A stretch of DNA of 9,788 bases, taken from NCBI GenBank assembly GCA_030620895.1, contig JAUXIU010000025.1, positions 1 to 9,788 on the forward strand, written 5' to 3'. Both the position numbers and the translations under genes were made by a program. This DNA comes from Deltaproteobacteria bacterium (lineage in GTDB: Bacteria; Desulfobacterota; GWC2-55-46; S146-70; JAUXIU01). Of the stretch, positions 1 to 6,426 are shown one piece after another (position 1 is the stretch's first letter; each line of letters begins with the position of its first letter). The notes below the pieces were generated by a model. That model saw only the letters and a list, made by a program, of their open reading frames with translations, was not told the DNA's origin and did not search any database.

Positions 1-264
1 AAGGGCCAGCTCTCTTTCAAGGTACTCCTCTCCTGTTAAGTCATGAACCTTAATTGTGTTAATTAGTTTATTAAGTTGTTTTGTTATTTGCTCTATTACC
101 TGATCATCCCCACTTGTTACTATAGTCATTAGAGAAACCTTAGAATCCAGCGTCTCGGCCACACAGAGGCTTTCGATATTAAAGCCTCTACCTGAAAAAA
201 GAGCTGCCACTCTCGATAGAACACCAAATTCATTGTCTACTAATACCGATATGGTATGTCGCAC
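1..264 (-). CDS. ilvN: Acetolactate synthase small (regulatory) subunit, 3' end cut off by window edge
   Basis: This is the regulatory subunit of acetolactate synthase. It binds the large subunit and gives full activity and valine feedback inhibition at the first common step of valine, leucine and isoleucine synthesis. The visible 88 codons translate as an N-terminal ACT domain ([19 protein letters not shown], then a GRGFNIESL segment near residues 25-33). Asn11, Gly14 and Asn29 match positions known to form the valine site in E. coli IlvH. The frame is open to the left edge, and the family is usually about 160-170 residues, so roughly half is missing. The start is GTG at 264, chosen because GGGAGG (270-275) lies 5 bases upstream and the family alignment begins there. 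It follows ilvB after a 62-base gap in which I see nothing else. ilvC is the expected next gene outside the window (inference). Confidence 0.93.
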   Translation of the reverse strand, partial: MRHTISVLVDNEFGVLSRVAALFSGRGFNIESLCVAETLDSKVSLMTIVTSGDDQVIEQITKQLNKLINTIKVHDLTGEEYLERELAL

Positions 265-326
265 CGAAACCTCCCGATGAAATTATTGATTGTTGTAATA
301 AGCCTTTAGAGAGAAATACTCATGCC

Positions 327-2018
327 TTACACCAAAAGCATCTTGTTGAGTGGTTGACCAGACGGAACCATAGGATAGACATTCTCTTCCCTATCCACCA
401 TAAAGTCCATAATAACAGGTCTATCCTTCACAGCAAGGGCCTTTTTTATCGTATCATCCACATCTTTAGGTTTCTCTGCCCTTAGACCCACCGCTCCGTA
501 GGCCTCTGCAAGTCTCACAAAATCAGGCATAACCTCTATACATGTCTGAGAGTATCTGCTGTCATAGAAGAACTCTTGCCACTGTCTTACCATACCCAGG
601 AACTTGTTGTTAAGTATTGCAACTTTTACTGGAAGTCTATATTGGACAGCAGTCGCAAGTTCCTGAATGTTCATCTGTATACTCCCATCACCGGCAATAT
701 CTACAACCACTTTTTCAGGAAATGCAATCTGTGCTCCAATTGCCGCTGGAAAACCAAAACCCATAGTGCCGAGTCCCCCTGATGTCAGAAATGTCCTAGG
801 TTTAAGAAATTTATAGAACTGGGCTGCCCACATCTGGTTCTGCCCGACTTCTGTTGTAATGATGGCATCCCCCTTTGTAAGTTTGTATAACCTCTCTACA
901 ACATACTGGGGCTTGATACGTCCATTACTTTGATTGTATGACAACTTGTGGGTCCTATTCCATTGCTTTATCTGATCTAACCATTCAGAGAGTGTAGCCT
1001 TCCGGGATCTTACCTTTACTCCTCCAAGAATATTGAGCATCTCTTTTAAGACATTCTTTATATCCCCCACAATAGGTATATCTACCTTCACATTCTTACT
1101 TATTGATGTGGGATCAATGTCAATATGCATAATCTTAGCATAAGGGGCAAACTCATCTATCTTCCCGGTAACCCTATCATCAAACCTAGCTCCAATTGCG
1201 ATAAGACAGTCTGTGTTTGTTACAGCCATATTTGCACAGTATGTGCCATGCATCCCCAGCATTCCCATGTAGAGTTGATGTGTTCCTGGAAAGCCGCCAA
1301 GGCCCATAAGGGTTGTGGTGACTGGAATTTGTAGTTTTTCAGCTAATGACCGTAGCTCTGAAGCGGCATCAGAGAGCACAACCCCTCCGCCCGCATATAT
1401 TACAGGCCTCTTTGCATTTAAAATGCAATCCGTTGCCATTTTTATCTGCCTCATATGGCCCCGGTATGTAGGTTTAAAACTTGGCATATGTACTTCGTCA
1501 GGATACTTGAATTCTGTTGTTGCTGTCTGGACATCTTTTGGTATATCTACCAGTACAGGTCCAGGCCTGCCTGCTGTAGCAATGTAGAATGCTTTCTTAA
1601 TAATATAAGCCAGATCTCTTATATCCTTTACAAGGTAGTTGTGCTTGGTACAAGGTCTTGTAATACCAACTATATCAGCTTCTTGAAACGCATCATTTCC
1701 AATAAGGGCTGTGGGCACTTGACCTGTAAATATAAGCAAAGGTATAGAGTCCATATATGCTGTTGCAATACCAGTCACCGTATTCGTAGCACCAGGACCA
1801 GATGTTACGACAACTACCCCTGGTCTTCCGGTTGCTCTTGCATATCCATCTGCCATATGAACGGCCCCCTGTTCATGTCTTGCAAGGATATGCCTCATAG
1901 ATGACTCGAAAAGGGCATCATATATCGGCAAGACAGCACCACCAGGAAAACCGAATATCGTGTCTACTCTCTCTTTTTTAAGAGACTCAACAAATATTTC
2001 TGCACCGTTTTTTTTCAT
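327..2018 (-). CDS. ilvB: Acetolactate synthase large (catalytic) subunit
   Basis: This thiamine-diphosphate enzyme condenses two pyruvates to 2-acetolactate, or pyruvate with 2-oxobutyrate to 2-aceto-2-hydroxybutyrate, in the cytosol. The 563 residues are full length for the family. The N-terminal ThDP-binding Pyr domain carries the cofactor-activating Glu49 in [16 protein letters not shown] and a SGPGATN segment near 73-79. The central FAD-associated domain spans roughly 190-340 (YAGGGV at 208-213, [10 protein letters not shown] at 276-285). The C-terminal PP domain has the ThDP/Mg motif GDGS (443-446), completed by NN at 470-471, and the QWQ tryptophan region near 479-481. The start is ATG at 2018 with AGGA at 2026-2029, 7 bases upstream. 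Catabolic acetolactate synthases lack the adjacent small subunit, so ilvN next door supports the anabolic enzyme. The upstream 234 bases to ilvD hold an unusual repeat structure and a remnant reading frame, annotated separately. Confidence 0.97.
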   Translation of the reverse strand: MKKNGAEIFVESLKKERVDTIFGFPGGAVLPIYDALFESSMRHILARHEQGAVHMADGYARATGRPGVVVVTSGPGATNTVTGIATAYMDSIPLLIFTGQVPTALIGNDAFQEADIVGITRPCTKHNYLVKDIRDLAYIIKKAFYIATAGRPGPVLVDIPKDVQTATTEFKYPDEVHMPSFKPTYRGHMRQIKMATDCILNAKRPVIYAGGGVVLSDAASELRSLAEKLQIPVTTTLMGLGGFPGTHQLYMGMLGMHGTYCANMAVTNTDCLIAIGARFDDRVTGKIDEFAPYAKIMHIDIDPTSISKNVKVDIPIVGDIKNVLKEMLNILGGVKVRSRKATLSEWLDQIKQWNRTHKLSYNQSNGRIKPQYVVERLYKLTKGDAIITTEVGQNQMWAAQFYKFLKPRTFLTSGGLGTMGFGFPAAIGAQIAFPEKVVVDIAGDGSIQMNIQELATAVQYRLPVKVAILNNKFLGMVRQWQEFFYDSRYSQTCIEVMPDFVRLAEAYGAVGLRAEKPKDVDDTIKKALAVKDRPVIMDFMVDREENVYPMVPSGQPLNKMLLV

Positions 2019-2046
2019 TTCATTATCCTAATAATAGGGACAGTCC

Positions 2047-2082
2047 TTTGTTTACCTGGTTTGCATTGTTTATCTTGTTTGC
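2047..2082. repeat. Two tandem copies of an 18-base repeat upstream of ilvB
   Basis: Bases 2047-2064 (tttgtttacctggtttgc) and 2065-2082 (attgtttatcttgtttgc) match at 15 of 18 positions. A degenerate third copy may follow (attgttt at 2085-2091, then gggttgc). The unit is a multiple of three, so it is in frame with the S23-like remnant and is read as ANKINN/ANQVNK. It separates the heptad arm from the ilvB ribosome site. No function is evident. Confidence 0.7.
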
Positions 2083-2092
2083 ATATTGTTTG

Positions 2093-2117
2093 GGTTGCGT
2101 GTTACGAGTTACGGGTT
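2093..2117. repeat. Left arm of heptanucleotide inverted repeat
   Basis: On the plus strand this reads ggtt followed by three 7-base units: gcgtgtt, acgagtt and acgggtt. The common form is NCG(A/G)GTT, and only the first unit departs from it. The arm is the reverse complement of 2226-2250 at 23 of 25 positions (mismatches at 2100 and 2114). In the minus-strand transcript it is the 3' side of a potential long stem with a loop of about 108 bases. No T-run follows in the transcript direction, so it does not look like an intrinsic terminator. Confidence 0.85.
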
Positions 2118-2211
2118 TTAATGACATTCCATGTATTTTAATAGCCAGATCGTATGACAACTTGTAAATCTCTAAACTCTTATAACTTTTCATTTATTCT
2201 TTTTCTTTCTT

Positions 2212-2252
2212 AACCCGAAACTCGCAACTCGTAACTCGTAACCCGCAACCGC
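2212..2252. repeat. Right arm: six tandem heptanucleotide units touching the ilvD stop codon
   Basis: On the plus strand the units are aacccga, aactcgc, aactcgt, aactcgt, aacccgc and a shortened aaccgc. They are the reverse complement of the heptads in the left arm. The array ends exactly against the ilvD stop codon (2253-2255). Bases 2226-2250 pair with 2093-2117; the two units at 2212-2225 would lie in the loop. The repeat starts immediately after ilvD ends, which suggests insertion or expansion at the gene end without damage to the protein. Confidence 0.85.
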
Positions 2253-3902
2253 TTATTTCAACACTGCCCCAGTATTTGCCGATGTTACAACCTTTGCGTA
2301 TCTCGCCAGCCATCCTTCATTGATTTTAGCTTTCAAGGGTTTCCAGTCCTTCTTTCTCTTCTCTAATTCTCTATCATCAATCTCTAACTCTATTTTTCTG
2401 GCAGGTATATCCAGTTTTATTTTGTCGCCTTCCCGCACCAGTGCTATAGGGCCACCTTCCATTGCCTCAGGGGATATGTGCCCCACACATGGTCCTCTCG
2501 TCCCTCCAGAGAACCTTCCATCTGTAATAAGGGCTACTGATTTACCAAGCCCCATACCCATCAGTGTTGCAGTAGGCGCCAACATCTCTCTCATCCCAGG
2601 ACCACCCTTTGGACCTTCATAACGGATAACCAGGCAATCGCCGGCACTTATCTTTTTGCCGAGTATTGCCCTCATTGCCATCTCCTCGGAATCGAAGACT
2701 CTGGCCTTCCCCACAAAACGCATCATATTTGGGCTAACACCCGATTGTTTTACGACAGCGCCTAGGGGTGCAATATTACCCTTCAAGACCGCTATGCCGC
2801 CTTCTTTATGATATGCCCTGTTAATCGGCCGTATGACCTTGTCATCTATATAATCTACCCCTCCTATTATCTTCTTTATACTCTTTCCTGAAACAGTATT
2901 ATAATTTCTTATCTTCTTCAATCGAGATAATACCGCCGGGATTCCCCCAGCCCAATGAAGATCCTCCATATAATGGTCCCCTACAGGTTCTATAGATGTA
3001 ATATGAGGTGTCTCTCTGCTCAGCTTATCAAATAGTTCAAGAGGAATATTAACACCTACCTCATGGGCTATGGCCATGAGGTGCAAGACTGTATTTGTGG
3101 AACCACCAAGCGCCAAATCAACCATTATGGCATTCTCAAAGGCCGCCCTTGTCATAATCTTGCGTGGGGTAATATCTTTTCGCACAAGTTCCACCACACG
3201 CTCCCCGCTCTCATATGCAATCCGTCTCTTTTCAGATGAAGCTGCCAGAGCAGTACCACAGCTAGGGAGACTCATTCCCATCGCCTCTGTTAGACAGTTC
3301 ATTGTATTTGCCGTGTAAAGACCTTGACAACTTCCCACACCAGGGCATGCACTTACTTCGCATTCCTGAAGTTCAGACCTGCTTATCTCACCCTTCCTAT
3401 ACCTCCCCATTGCCTCAAATGTGTTTCTGATAAAAGAAAGCTTTCTACCCCTGTATCTCCCTGTTAGCATAGGTCCTGCCGTAACGGCTATGGTGGGAAT
3501 ATTGAGTCTTCCTGCCGCCATAAGCATACCAGGGGTAATCTTGTCGCAGTTTGTAAGTAGAACAAGACCATCGAGGCTGTGGGCCTGAGTTACAGATTCT
3601 ACAATATCAGCAATAAGTTCCCTGGATGGGAGGGAGTAATGCATACCCCTATGCCCCATGGCAATACCATCACATATCCCCGGAAGACCGAACATAAATG
3701 GATAACCACCGGCAGCATGTACTCCATTTTCTATACTCCTCTCCAGATCCCTCATGCCTATATGACCTGGTATCAAATCTGTAAAGCTCGAAGCTATCCC
3801 TATAAATGGTTTAGCCATACCAGATTTGGGTATACCGGTACCATATAGGAGCGCCCTATGAGGGGTCCTCTCAAGGCCCTTCTTTATCCTGTCGCTGCGC
3901 AT
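2253..3902 (-). CDS. ilvD: Dihydroxy-acid dehydratase
   Basis: This iron-sulfur dehydratase converts 2,3-dihydroxy-isovalerate and 2,3-dihydroxy-3-methylvalerate to the 2-keto acids that precede valine/leucine and isoleucine. At 549 residues it is full length. It shows the standard N-terminus [20 protein letters not shown], the [18 protein letters not shown] block (78-95), NCDKITPGM (118-126), [10 protein letters not shown] (185-194) and a C-terminal [20 protein letters not shown] block. Probable cluster ligands are Cys119 and Cys192. Cys77 in GICDGIAMG is a third candidate, because the CN seen near residue 50 in some homologues is replaced here by PGHIGM. Lys121 sits at the expected metal-site lysine. 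The start is ATG at 3902, inside the end of the DUF465 gene (32-base overlap), with a GAG-containing purine stretch upstream, so translation is probably coupled. It ends directly at the heptad repeat array. Confidence 0.97.
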   Translation of the reverse strand: MRSDRIKKGLERTPHRALLYGTGIPKSGMAKPFIGIASSFTDLIPGHIGMRDLERSIENGVHAAGGYPFMFGLPGICDGIAMGHRGMHYSLPSRELIADIVESVTQAHSLDGLVLLTNCDKITPGMLMAAGRLNIPTIAVTAGPMLTGRYRGRKLSFIRNTFEAMGRYRKGEISRSELQECEVSACPGVGSCQGLYTANTMNCLTEAMGMSLPSCGTALAASSEKRRIAYESGERVVELVRKDITPRKIMTRAAFENAIMVDLALGGSTNTVLHLMAIAHEVGVNIPLELFDKLSRETPHITSIEPVGDHYMEDLHWAGGIPAVLSRLKKIRNYNTVSGKSIKKIIGGVDYIDDKVIRPINRAYHKEGGIAVLKGNIAPLGAVVKQSGVSPNMMRFVGKARVFDSEEMAMRAILGKKISAGDCLVIRYEGPKGGPGMREMLAPTATLMGMGLGKSVALITDGRFSGGTRGPCVGHISPEAMEGGPIALVREGDKIKLDIPARKIELEIDDRELEKRKKDWKPLKAKINEGWLARYAKVVTSANTGAVLK

Positions 3903-4140
3903 AAGTTTCTCTTTCTTCCATAACCTCGCACCTAGAGATTACTGTCTCCATTTTGTCTTTCTCATTCAGTTTTAGCTTTTGGAGTTTCTTTCGTTCAACC
4001 TTTTCAGGTGGAGTTAAAAATATCTTTTTATCAAGTTTTTGTATCTGTCTGTCATATTCTCTATGAGTAGTGTATGCCTTTCTGAATTCCTCATCTTCTT
4101 TGAGCAATCTTTTTAGAAATTCCTCTTTAGAATTCTTCAT
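3871..4140 (-). CDS. YdcH / DUF465-like small coiled-coil protein
   Basis: This is an 89-residue, highly charged protein. Residues about 10-70 fit the DUF465 (YdcH) pattern of two helices around a TPPE turn: [19 protein letters not shown], then [20 protein letters not shown], then [13 protein letters not shown]. The molecular role of the family is not established. The start is ATG at 4140, behind a strong AAGGGGG (4145-4151). The tail after about residue 70 (containing [15 protein letters not shown]) goes beyond the usual domain end and overlaps the first codons of ilvD by 32 bases, so it may be an extension imposed by the overlap. It is the first gene after the promoter at 4171-4199, so it should be co-expressed with the ilv genes. 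It has no cysteine-rich, DNA-binding or leader-peptide features. Confidence 0.85.
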   Translation of the reverse strand: MKNSKEEFLKRLLKEDEEFRKAYTTHREYDRQIQKLDKKIFLTPPEKVERKKLQKLKLNEKDKMETVISRCEVMEERETYAQRQDKEGP

Positions 4141-4170
4141 AGATCCCCCTTGCTTTATAATTTCCCTGTG

Positions 4171-4199
4171 ATATTAATATAATACACCAACCTTGTCAA
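4171..4199 (-). promoter_or_regulatory. Sigma70-type promoter for the DUF465-ilvD-ilvB-ilvN operon
   Basis: On the minus strand a perfect TTGACA (-35, positions 4199-4194) is followed by a 17-base spacer and TAATAT (-10, positions 4176-4171; 4 of 6 matches to TATAAT). A start near 4164 would give a leader of only about 24 bases. That leaves no room for a leader-peptide attenuator or T-box, so control would have to be at initiation. The palindrome at 4206-4225 begins 7 bases upstream of the -35 box and could be an operator or an unrelated repeat. Confidence 0.7.
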
Positions 4200-4205
4200 C
4201 TTGCC

Positions 4206-4225
4206 TGGTTTCCCGATGGAAACCA
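4206..4225. repeat. Perfect 8-bp palindrome (GGTTTCC/GGAAACC) beside the ilv promoter
   Basis: The stem tggtttcc (4206-4213) and ggaaacca (4218-4225) are perfect complements around a 4-base loop, cgat. The next hairpin repeats the same theme, so both may derive from one repeat family. No T-run follows in either direction at a terminator-like distance. Confidence 0.75.
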
Positions 4226-4228
4226 CAT

Positions 4229-4260
4229 TAGTGTCCATCAGAGTTTCCGGATAGACACTA
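4229..4260. repeat. Imperfect 11-bp palindrome between tsaB and the ilv promoter
   Basis: The arms tagtgtccatc (4229-4239) and gatagacacta (4250-4260) pair at 10 of 11 positions around a 10-base loop that contains gtttcc. On the minus strand GTGTCTATCCGGAAAC here matches GTTTCCATCGGGAAAC of the neighbouring palindrome at 13 of 16 positions. In the tsaB transcript it starts 11 bases after the stop codon and could act as a 3' stabilising hairpin. A classical terminator is not supported, because no U-run follows. Confidence 0.7.
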
Positions 4261-4271
4261 CCCGAGTGTTA

Positions 4272-4922
4272 TCACATGTCTCTCATATAAATTGGTATAA
4301 TCTCCGCAGCTGTATGCCTTTTATCGAATTTCTTTAATGCAAGTCTTCCAGTATTAGACGCCCTTATGGTCCATAAATAGCGTGGGACAAGGAGTGAACC
4401 ACAAAGGCTATTCTTTATTAAATCACCGCATATATCCAGACCATCCCCGAGGAATATAACTTCGTTATTAACACTCTCAATAAGAGACTCCGGATACATG
4501 GCTTTATCTTCGAGAATAACCTTCATATCACCATCTTCCCACTTATATAAACCTGCATATATCTGCCCCTTCCTTGCATTAATTATCGGACACACTGTGC
4601 CATTTGCATATGGTATGTTCATGGCCAATGACATAAGTGTAGATATACCGATAACAGGCTTATTCATGCACCAGGCCAGACCTTTAATTACACTTATTCC
4701 AACTCTAAGACCTGTAAACGAACCAGGTCCTGTTGAAACGGCAAACACATCAACTGTAGTAATACCGACTCCATCGCTTTTAAACAGACTATCAATAACC
4801 ACCATGATATTCTCGGAATGTGTCTTATTGCTACCCAGGGTAAATTCAGCGACAGCGTCTTCGCCATCCAGAAGGGCAACACTGCCCGAGGCGGTGGAGG
4901 TATCTACAGCCAACAACCTCAT
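4272..4922 (-). CDS. tsaB: tRNA t6A biosynthesis protein TsaB (YeaZ family)
   Basis: TsaB is the scaffold partner of TsaD and TsaE in making N6-threonylcarbamoyladenosine at position 37 of ANN-decoding tRNAs in the cytosol. The 216 residues have the ASKHA-type N-terminus MRLLAVDTSTASGSVALLDG, a THSEN segment (34-38) and the family hallmark STGPGSFTGLRVG (63-75). ISTLMSLAM and INARKGQIYAGLYKW also match the family. TsaB lacks the metal-binding histidines of TsaD, consistent with a non-catalytic paralogue. The ATG at 4922 overlaps the rseP stop as ATGA, so translation is probably coupled; only a weak GGCAG precedes it. tsaD and tsaE are not in the window. The C-terminal IIPIYMRDM resembles the usual PxYlR end of the family. 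Confidence 0.93.
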   Translation of the reverse strand: MRLLAVDTSTASGSVALLDGEDAVAEFTLGSNKTHSENIMVVIDSLFKSDGVGITTVDVFAVSTGPGSFTGLRVGISVIKGLAWCMNKPVIGISTLMSLAMNIPYANGTVCPIINARKGQIYAGLYKWEDGDMKVILEDKAMYPESLIESVNNEVIFLGDGLDICGDLIKNSLCGSLLVPRYLWTIRASNTGRLALKKFDKRHTAAEIIPIYMRDM

Positions 4923-6238
4923 CTGCCAAATACGCGTAAAATATCATTATATGTTACAAGGACCATTAAAAGCACAAGCAACGCGATACCTGCCTGCTGT
5001 GATACCATTATTACCTTATCACTCAAAGGCTTGCCCCTAAGTCGCTCAATTCCAAAGAACAGGAGGTGCCCACCGTCCAGTACTGGAATCGGAAGAAGGT
5101 TCAATATACCTAACTGTAGGCTCAATGAGGCCATAAGAAAAAGAAAAGTGGTTACACCAGATTCAGCAGCCTGACCAGCAACCTGTGCTATCATGATAGG
5201 ACCACCAAGGGTCTTTACGGATATCTCACCCAAAAAGAGTTTCTTTATCACTATGAATGTAAAGACTGTTATATCCCATCCCTTCTTAATGCCAGTTGTT
5301 ATAGCGTCAAAGAACCCATACTTCCTGGTAAAAGTCTCCTGTAACGGTGATATGCCTATTAGATACCCCTCTATTTCCTCATTCCACCTCGGTCTAACCT
5401 TCACGGTAATCAGATCTCCATCCCTCTCCAGAACGATCGTCTTCTCAATAACGGCCTTTTTATCTGAAATACCTCGTATCGCCTCCTGAACTTCTGCCCA
5501 ATGAGTAATCCTACTACCATCTATATTGACAATTGTATCACCCACCTCTATACCTGCATCCTCTGCTGGATATCCTTTAGAGATAACACCTATAGTTGGT
5601 TTAATCGGTGGGTAAAATCCGGCAACACCTTCGCCTGTTTGGTTAGATGAACCAAGGTCCAGGTCTGTATAGAAAACCGTTCCTTTTCGTTCGACTTTGA
5701 GAAAAAGGGTGTTGTTTGGGTTTGATATTATGCTTGTTGTAAGCTGCTCCCAATTCTTTACCTCCCTTTTATCGACCTCTCTTATAATATCCCCTTTTCT
5801 AAGTCCGGTCCTTTCTGCAGCACTATTTTTTTCTATATAACCAATAACAGGGGGTTTTTCTAGATACGCAGGCACCTGAATGCCGATCATATATATAGTC
5901 GGCATTAAAAAAAACATAAGCAAGAGGTTCATTATCGGACCTGAAACAACAATTGCTGCCCTCCTCGAAACGGTCTTATGCGTAAACGACCTTTCCATGT
6001 CCTTTTCAGAGACATCTTCATCCGGGGATTCACCCATCATCTTTACATATCCTCCAAGTGGCAGTAAAGATATCCTATATTCAGTCTCACCGCGCTTTAG
6101 TCCAATAATCTTTGGGCCAAAGCCTAATGAAAACTTCTCTACTGCTACACCACAAAGCTTGGCCATCATAAAATGACCAAATTCATGTATAAAAATTAAT
6201 ATGCCTAGAACAACTATAAAAGATATCGCTGTTATCAT
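4919..6238 (-). CDS. rseP: RIP metalloprotease RseP (site-2 protease)
   Basis: This is an intramembrane zinc protease that cuts transmembrane substrates after a first site-1 cleavage, typically anti-sigma factors and leftover signal peptides. The 439 residues contain the zinc motif HEFGH (18-22) in the first membrane helix, LGGYVKM (61-67), a second hydrophobic segment around 95-120 and two PDZ domains (roughly 130-190 and 213-280, with RTGLRKGDII and DAGIEVGDTI). The LDG zinc-ligand motif is in NLLPIPVLDGGHL (380-392), and a last membrane helix spans about 412-429. No rseA-like substrate gene is nearby, so the regulated pathway cannot be told. The start is ATG at 6238 with AGGA at 6244-6247, 5 bases away. 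That ribosome site lies just after a repeat element separating rseP from dxr. The stop overlaps the tsaB start. Confidence 0.96.
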   Translation of the reverse strand: MITAISFIVVLGILIFIHEFGHFMMAKLCGVAVEKFSLGFGPKIIGLKRGETEYRISLLPLGGYVKMMGESPDEDVSEKDMERSFTHKTVSRRAAIVVSGPIMNLLLMFFLMPTIYMIGIQVPAYLEKPPVIGYIEKNSAAERTGLRKGDIIREVDKREVKNWEQLTTSIISNPNNTLFLKVERKGTVFYTDLDLGSSNQTGEGVAGFYPPIKPTIGVISKGYPAEDAGIEVGDTIVNIDGSRITHWAEVQEAIRGISDKKAVIEKTIVLERDGDLITVKVRPRWNEEIEGYLIGISPLQETFTRKYGFFDAITTGIKKGWDITVFTFIVIKKLFLGEISVKTLGGPIMIAQVAGQAAESGVTTFLFLMASLSLQLGILNLLPIPVLDGGHLLFFGIERLRGKPLSDKVIMVSQQAGIALLVLLMVLVTYNDILRVFGR

Positions 6239-6260
6239 CTGTTTCCTATTTTAAGCCCTT

Positions 6261-6424
6261 TTATACACTGTGCATACAGAGCGTCAGAACAAAGCAGACC
6301 AAGGCGCAACGAAGGCGAGGAGTGAGGCGTACTTTGTAGTACACCGCAATGACGAGCCGAGGAGCCGGGGCACCCACACGAAGTGTGGGTCGGGTATGCA
6401 AAGTTATGAAGTTCTGTATAAATC
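6261..6424. repeat. Structured intergenic repeat-like element between dxr and rseP
   Basis: This stretch fills the 188-base dxr-rseP gap. It is locally GC-richer than the flanks and is not protein-like in either direction. It contains gtact-ttgt-agtac (6329-6342) within a larger imperfect palindrome, and a perfect 8-bp hairpin at 6372-6390. Its ends share ttataca and gcatac words in inverted orientation (6261-6277 against the complement of about 6394-6422), like poor terminal inverted repeats. The central gaaggcgaggagtgaggcgt and ccgcaatgacgagccgagga words look to me like a dispersed intergenic repeat seen in many deltaproteobacterial and Nitrospirota-type genomes. That is an impression, not a search result. 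Exact borders are uncertain. Confidence 0.6.
6372..6390. repeat. Perfect 8-bp hairpin with 3-base loop inside the dxr-rseP element
   Basis: acccacac (6372-6379) and gtgtgggt (6383-6390) are exact complements around gaa. In the minus-strand transcript it begins 37 bases after the dxr stop. It has no downstream U-run, so processing, mRNA stabilisation or a transposition-related structure fits better than termination. Confidence 0.75.
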
Positions 6425-6426
6425 AC

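Larger units (their letters stand above)
2023..2193 (-). pseudogene. Remnant of an S23 / 23S-rRNA-intervening-sequence four-helix-bundle gene (N-terminus only)
   Basis: A 56-codon open frame begins at ATG 2193 and ends at TAA 2023-2025. Its first ~26 residues, MKSYKSLEIYKLSYDLAIKI followed by HGMSLK, resemble the start of the four-helix-bundle family related to proteins encoded in 23S rRNA intervening sequences (about 110-130 residues when intact). After SLK the frame runs into the left heptad-repeat arm (PVTRNTQP) and then two copies of an 18-base repeat (ANKINN / ANQVNK), so helices 2-4 are absent. No convincing ribosome site precedes the ATG; the upstream bases are A-rich (AAGAAAGAAAAAGAATAA). 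The stop overlaps the ilvB Shine-Dalgarno and lies 4 bases before the ilvB start, so any translation could couple to ilvB. The family match is from memory of the consensus, not a search. It could be a chance frame, but the run of matching positions makes that less likely. Confidence 0.6.

Noticed and set aside
1455..1904. 149-codon plus-strand frame opposite ilvB
   Set aside because: The composition is cysteine- and serine-rich without domains, and ilvB is unambiguous on the other strand.
2093..2252. Intrinsic terminator or CRISPR-like array between ilvD and ilvB
   Set aside because: The long stem has a very large loop and no U-run, and 7-base units without spacers are not a CRISPR array.
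4141..4271. Leader-peptide attenuator or T-box controlling the ilv genes
   Set aside because: The predicted leader is about 24 bases, with no Val/Leu/Ile-rich peptide, no T-box sequence and no terminator.
4498..5040. 180-codon open frame on the plus strand opposite tsaB and the end of rseP
   Set aside because: It lies antisense to two well-supported genes, shows no family motif and is explained as a shadow of their codon pattern.
6235..6426. 63-codon minus-strand frame and a 60-codon plus-strand frame across the dxr-rseP gap
   Set aside because: Both are translations of the structured repeat; no ribosome site or protein-like pattern, and rseP has its own start and Shine-Dalgarno there.
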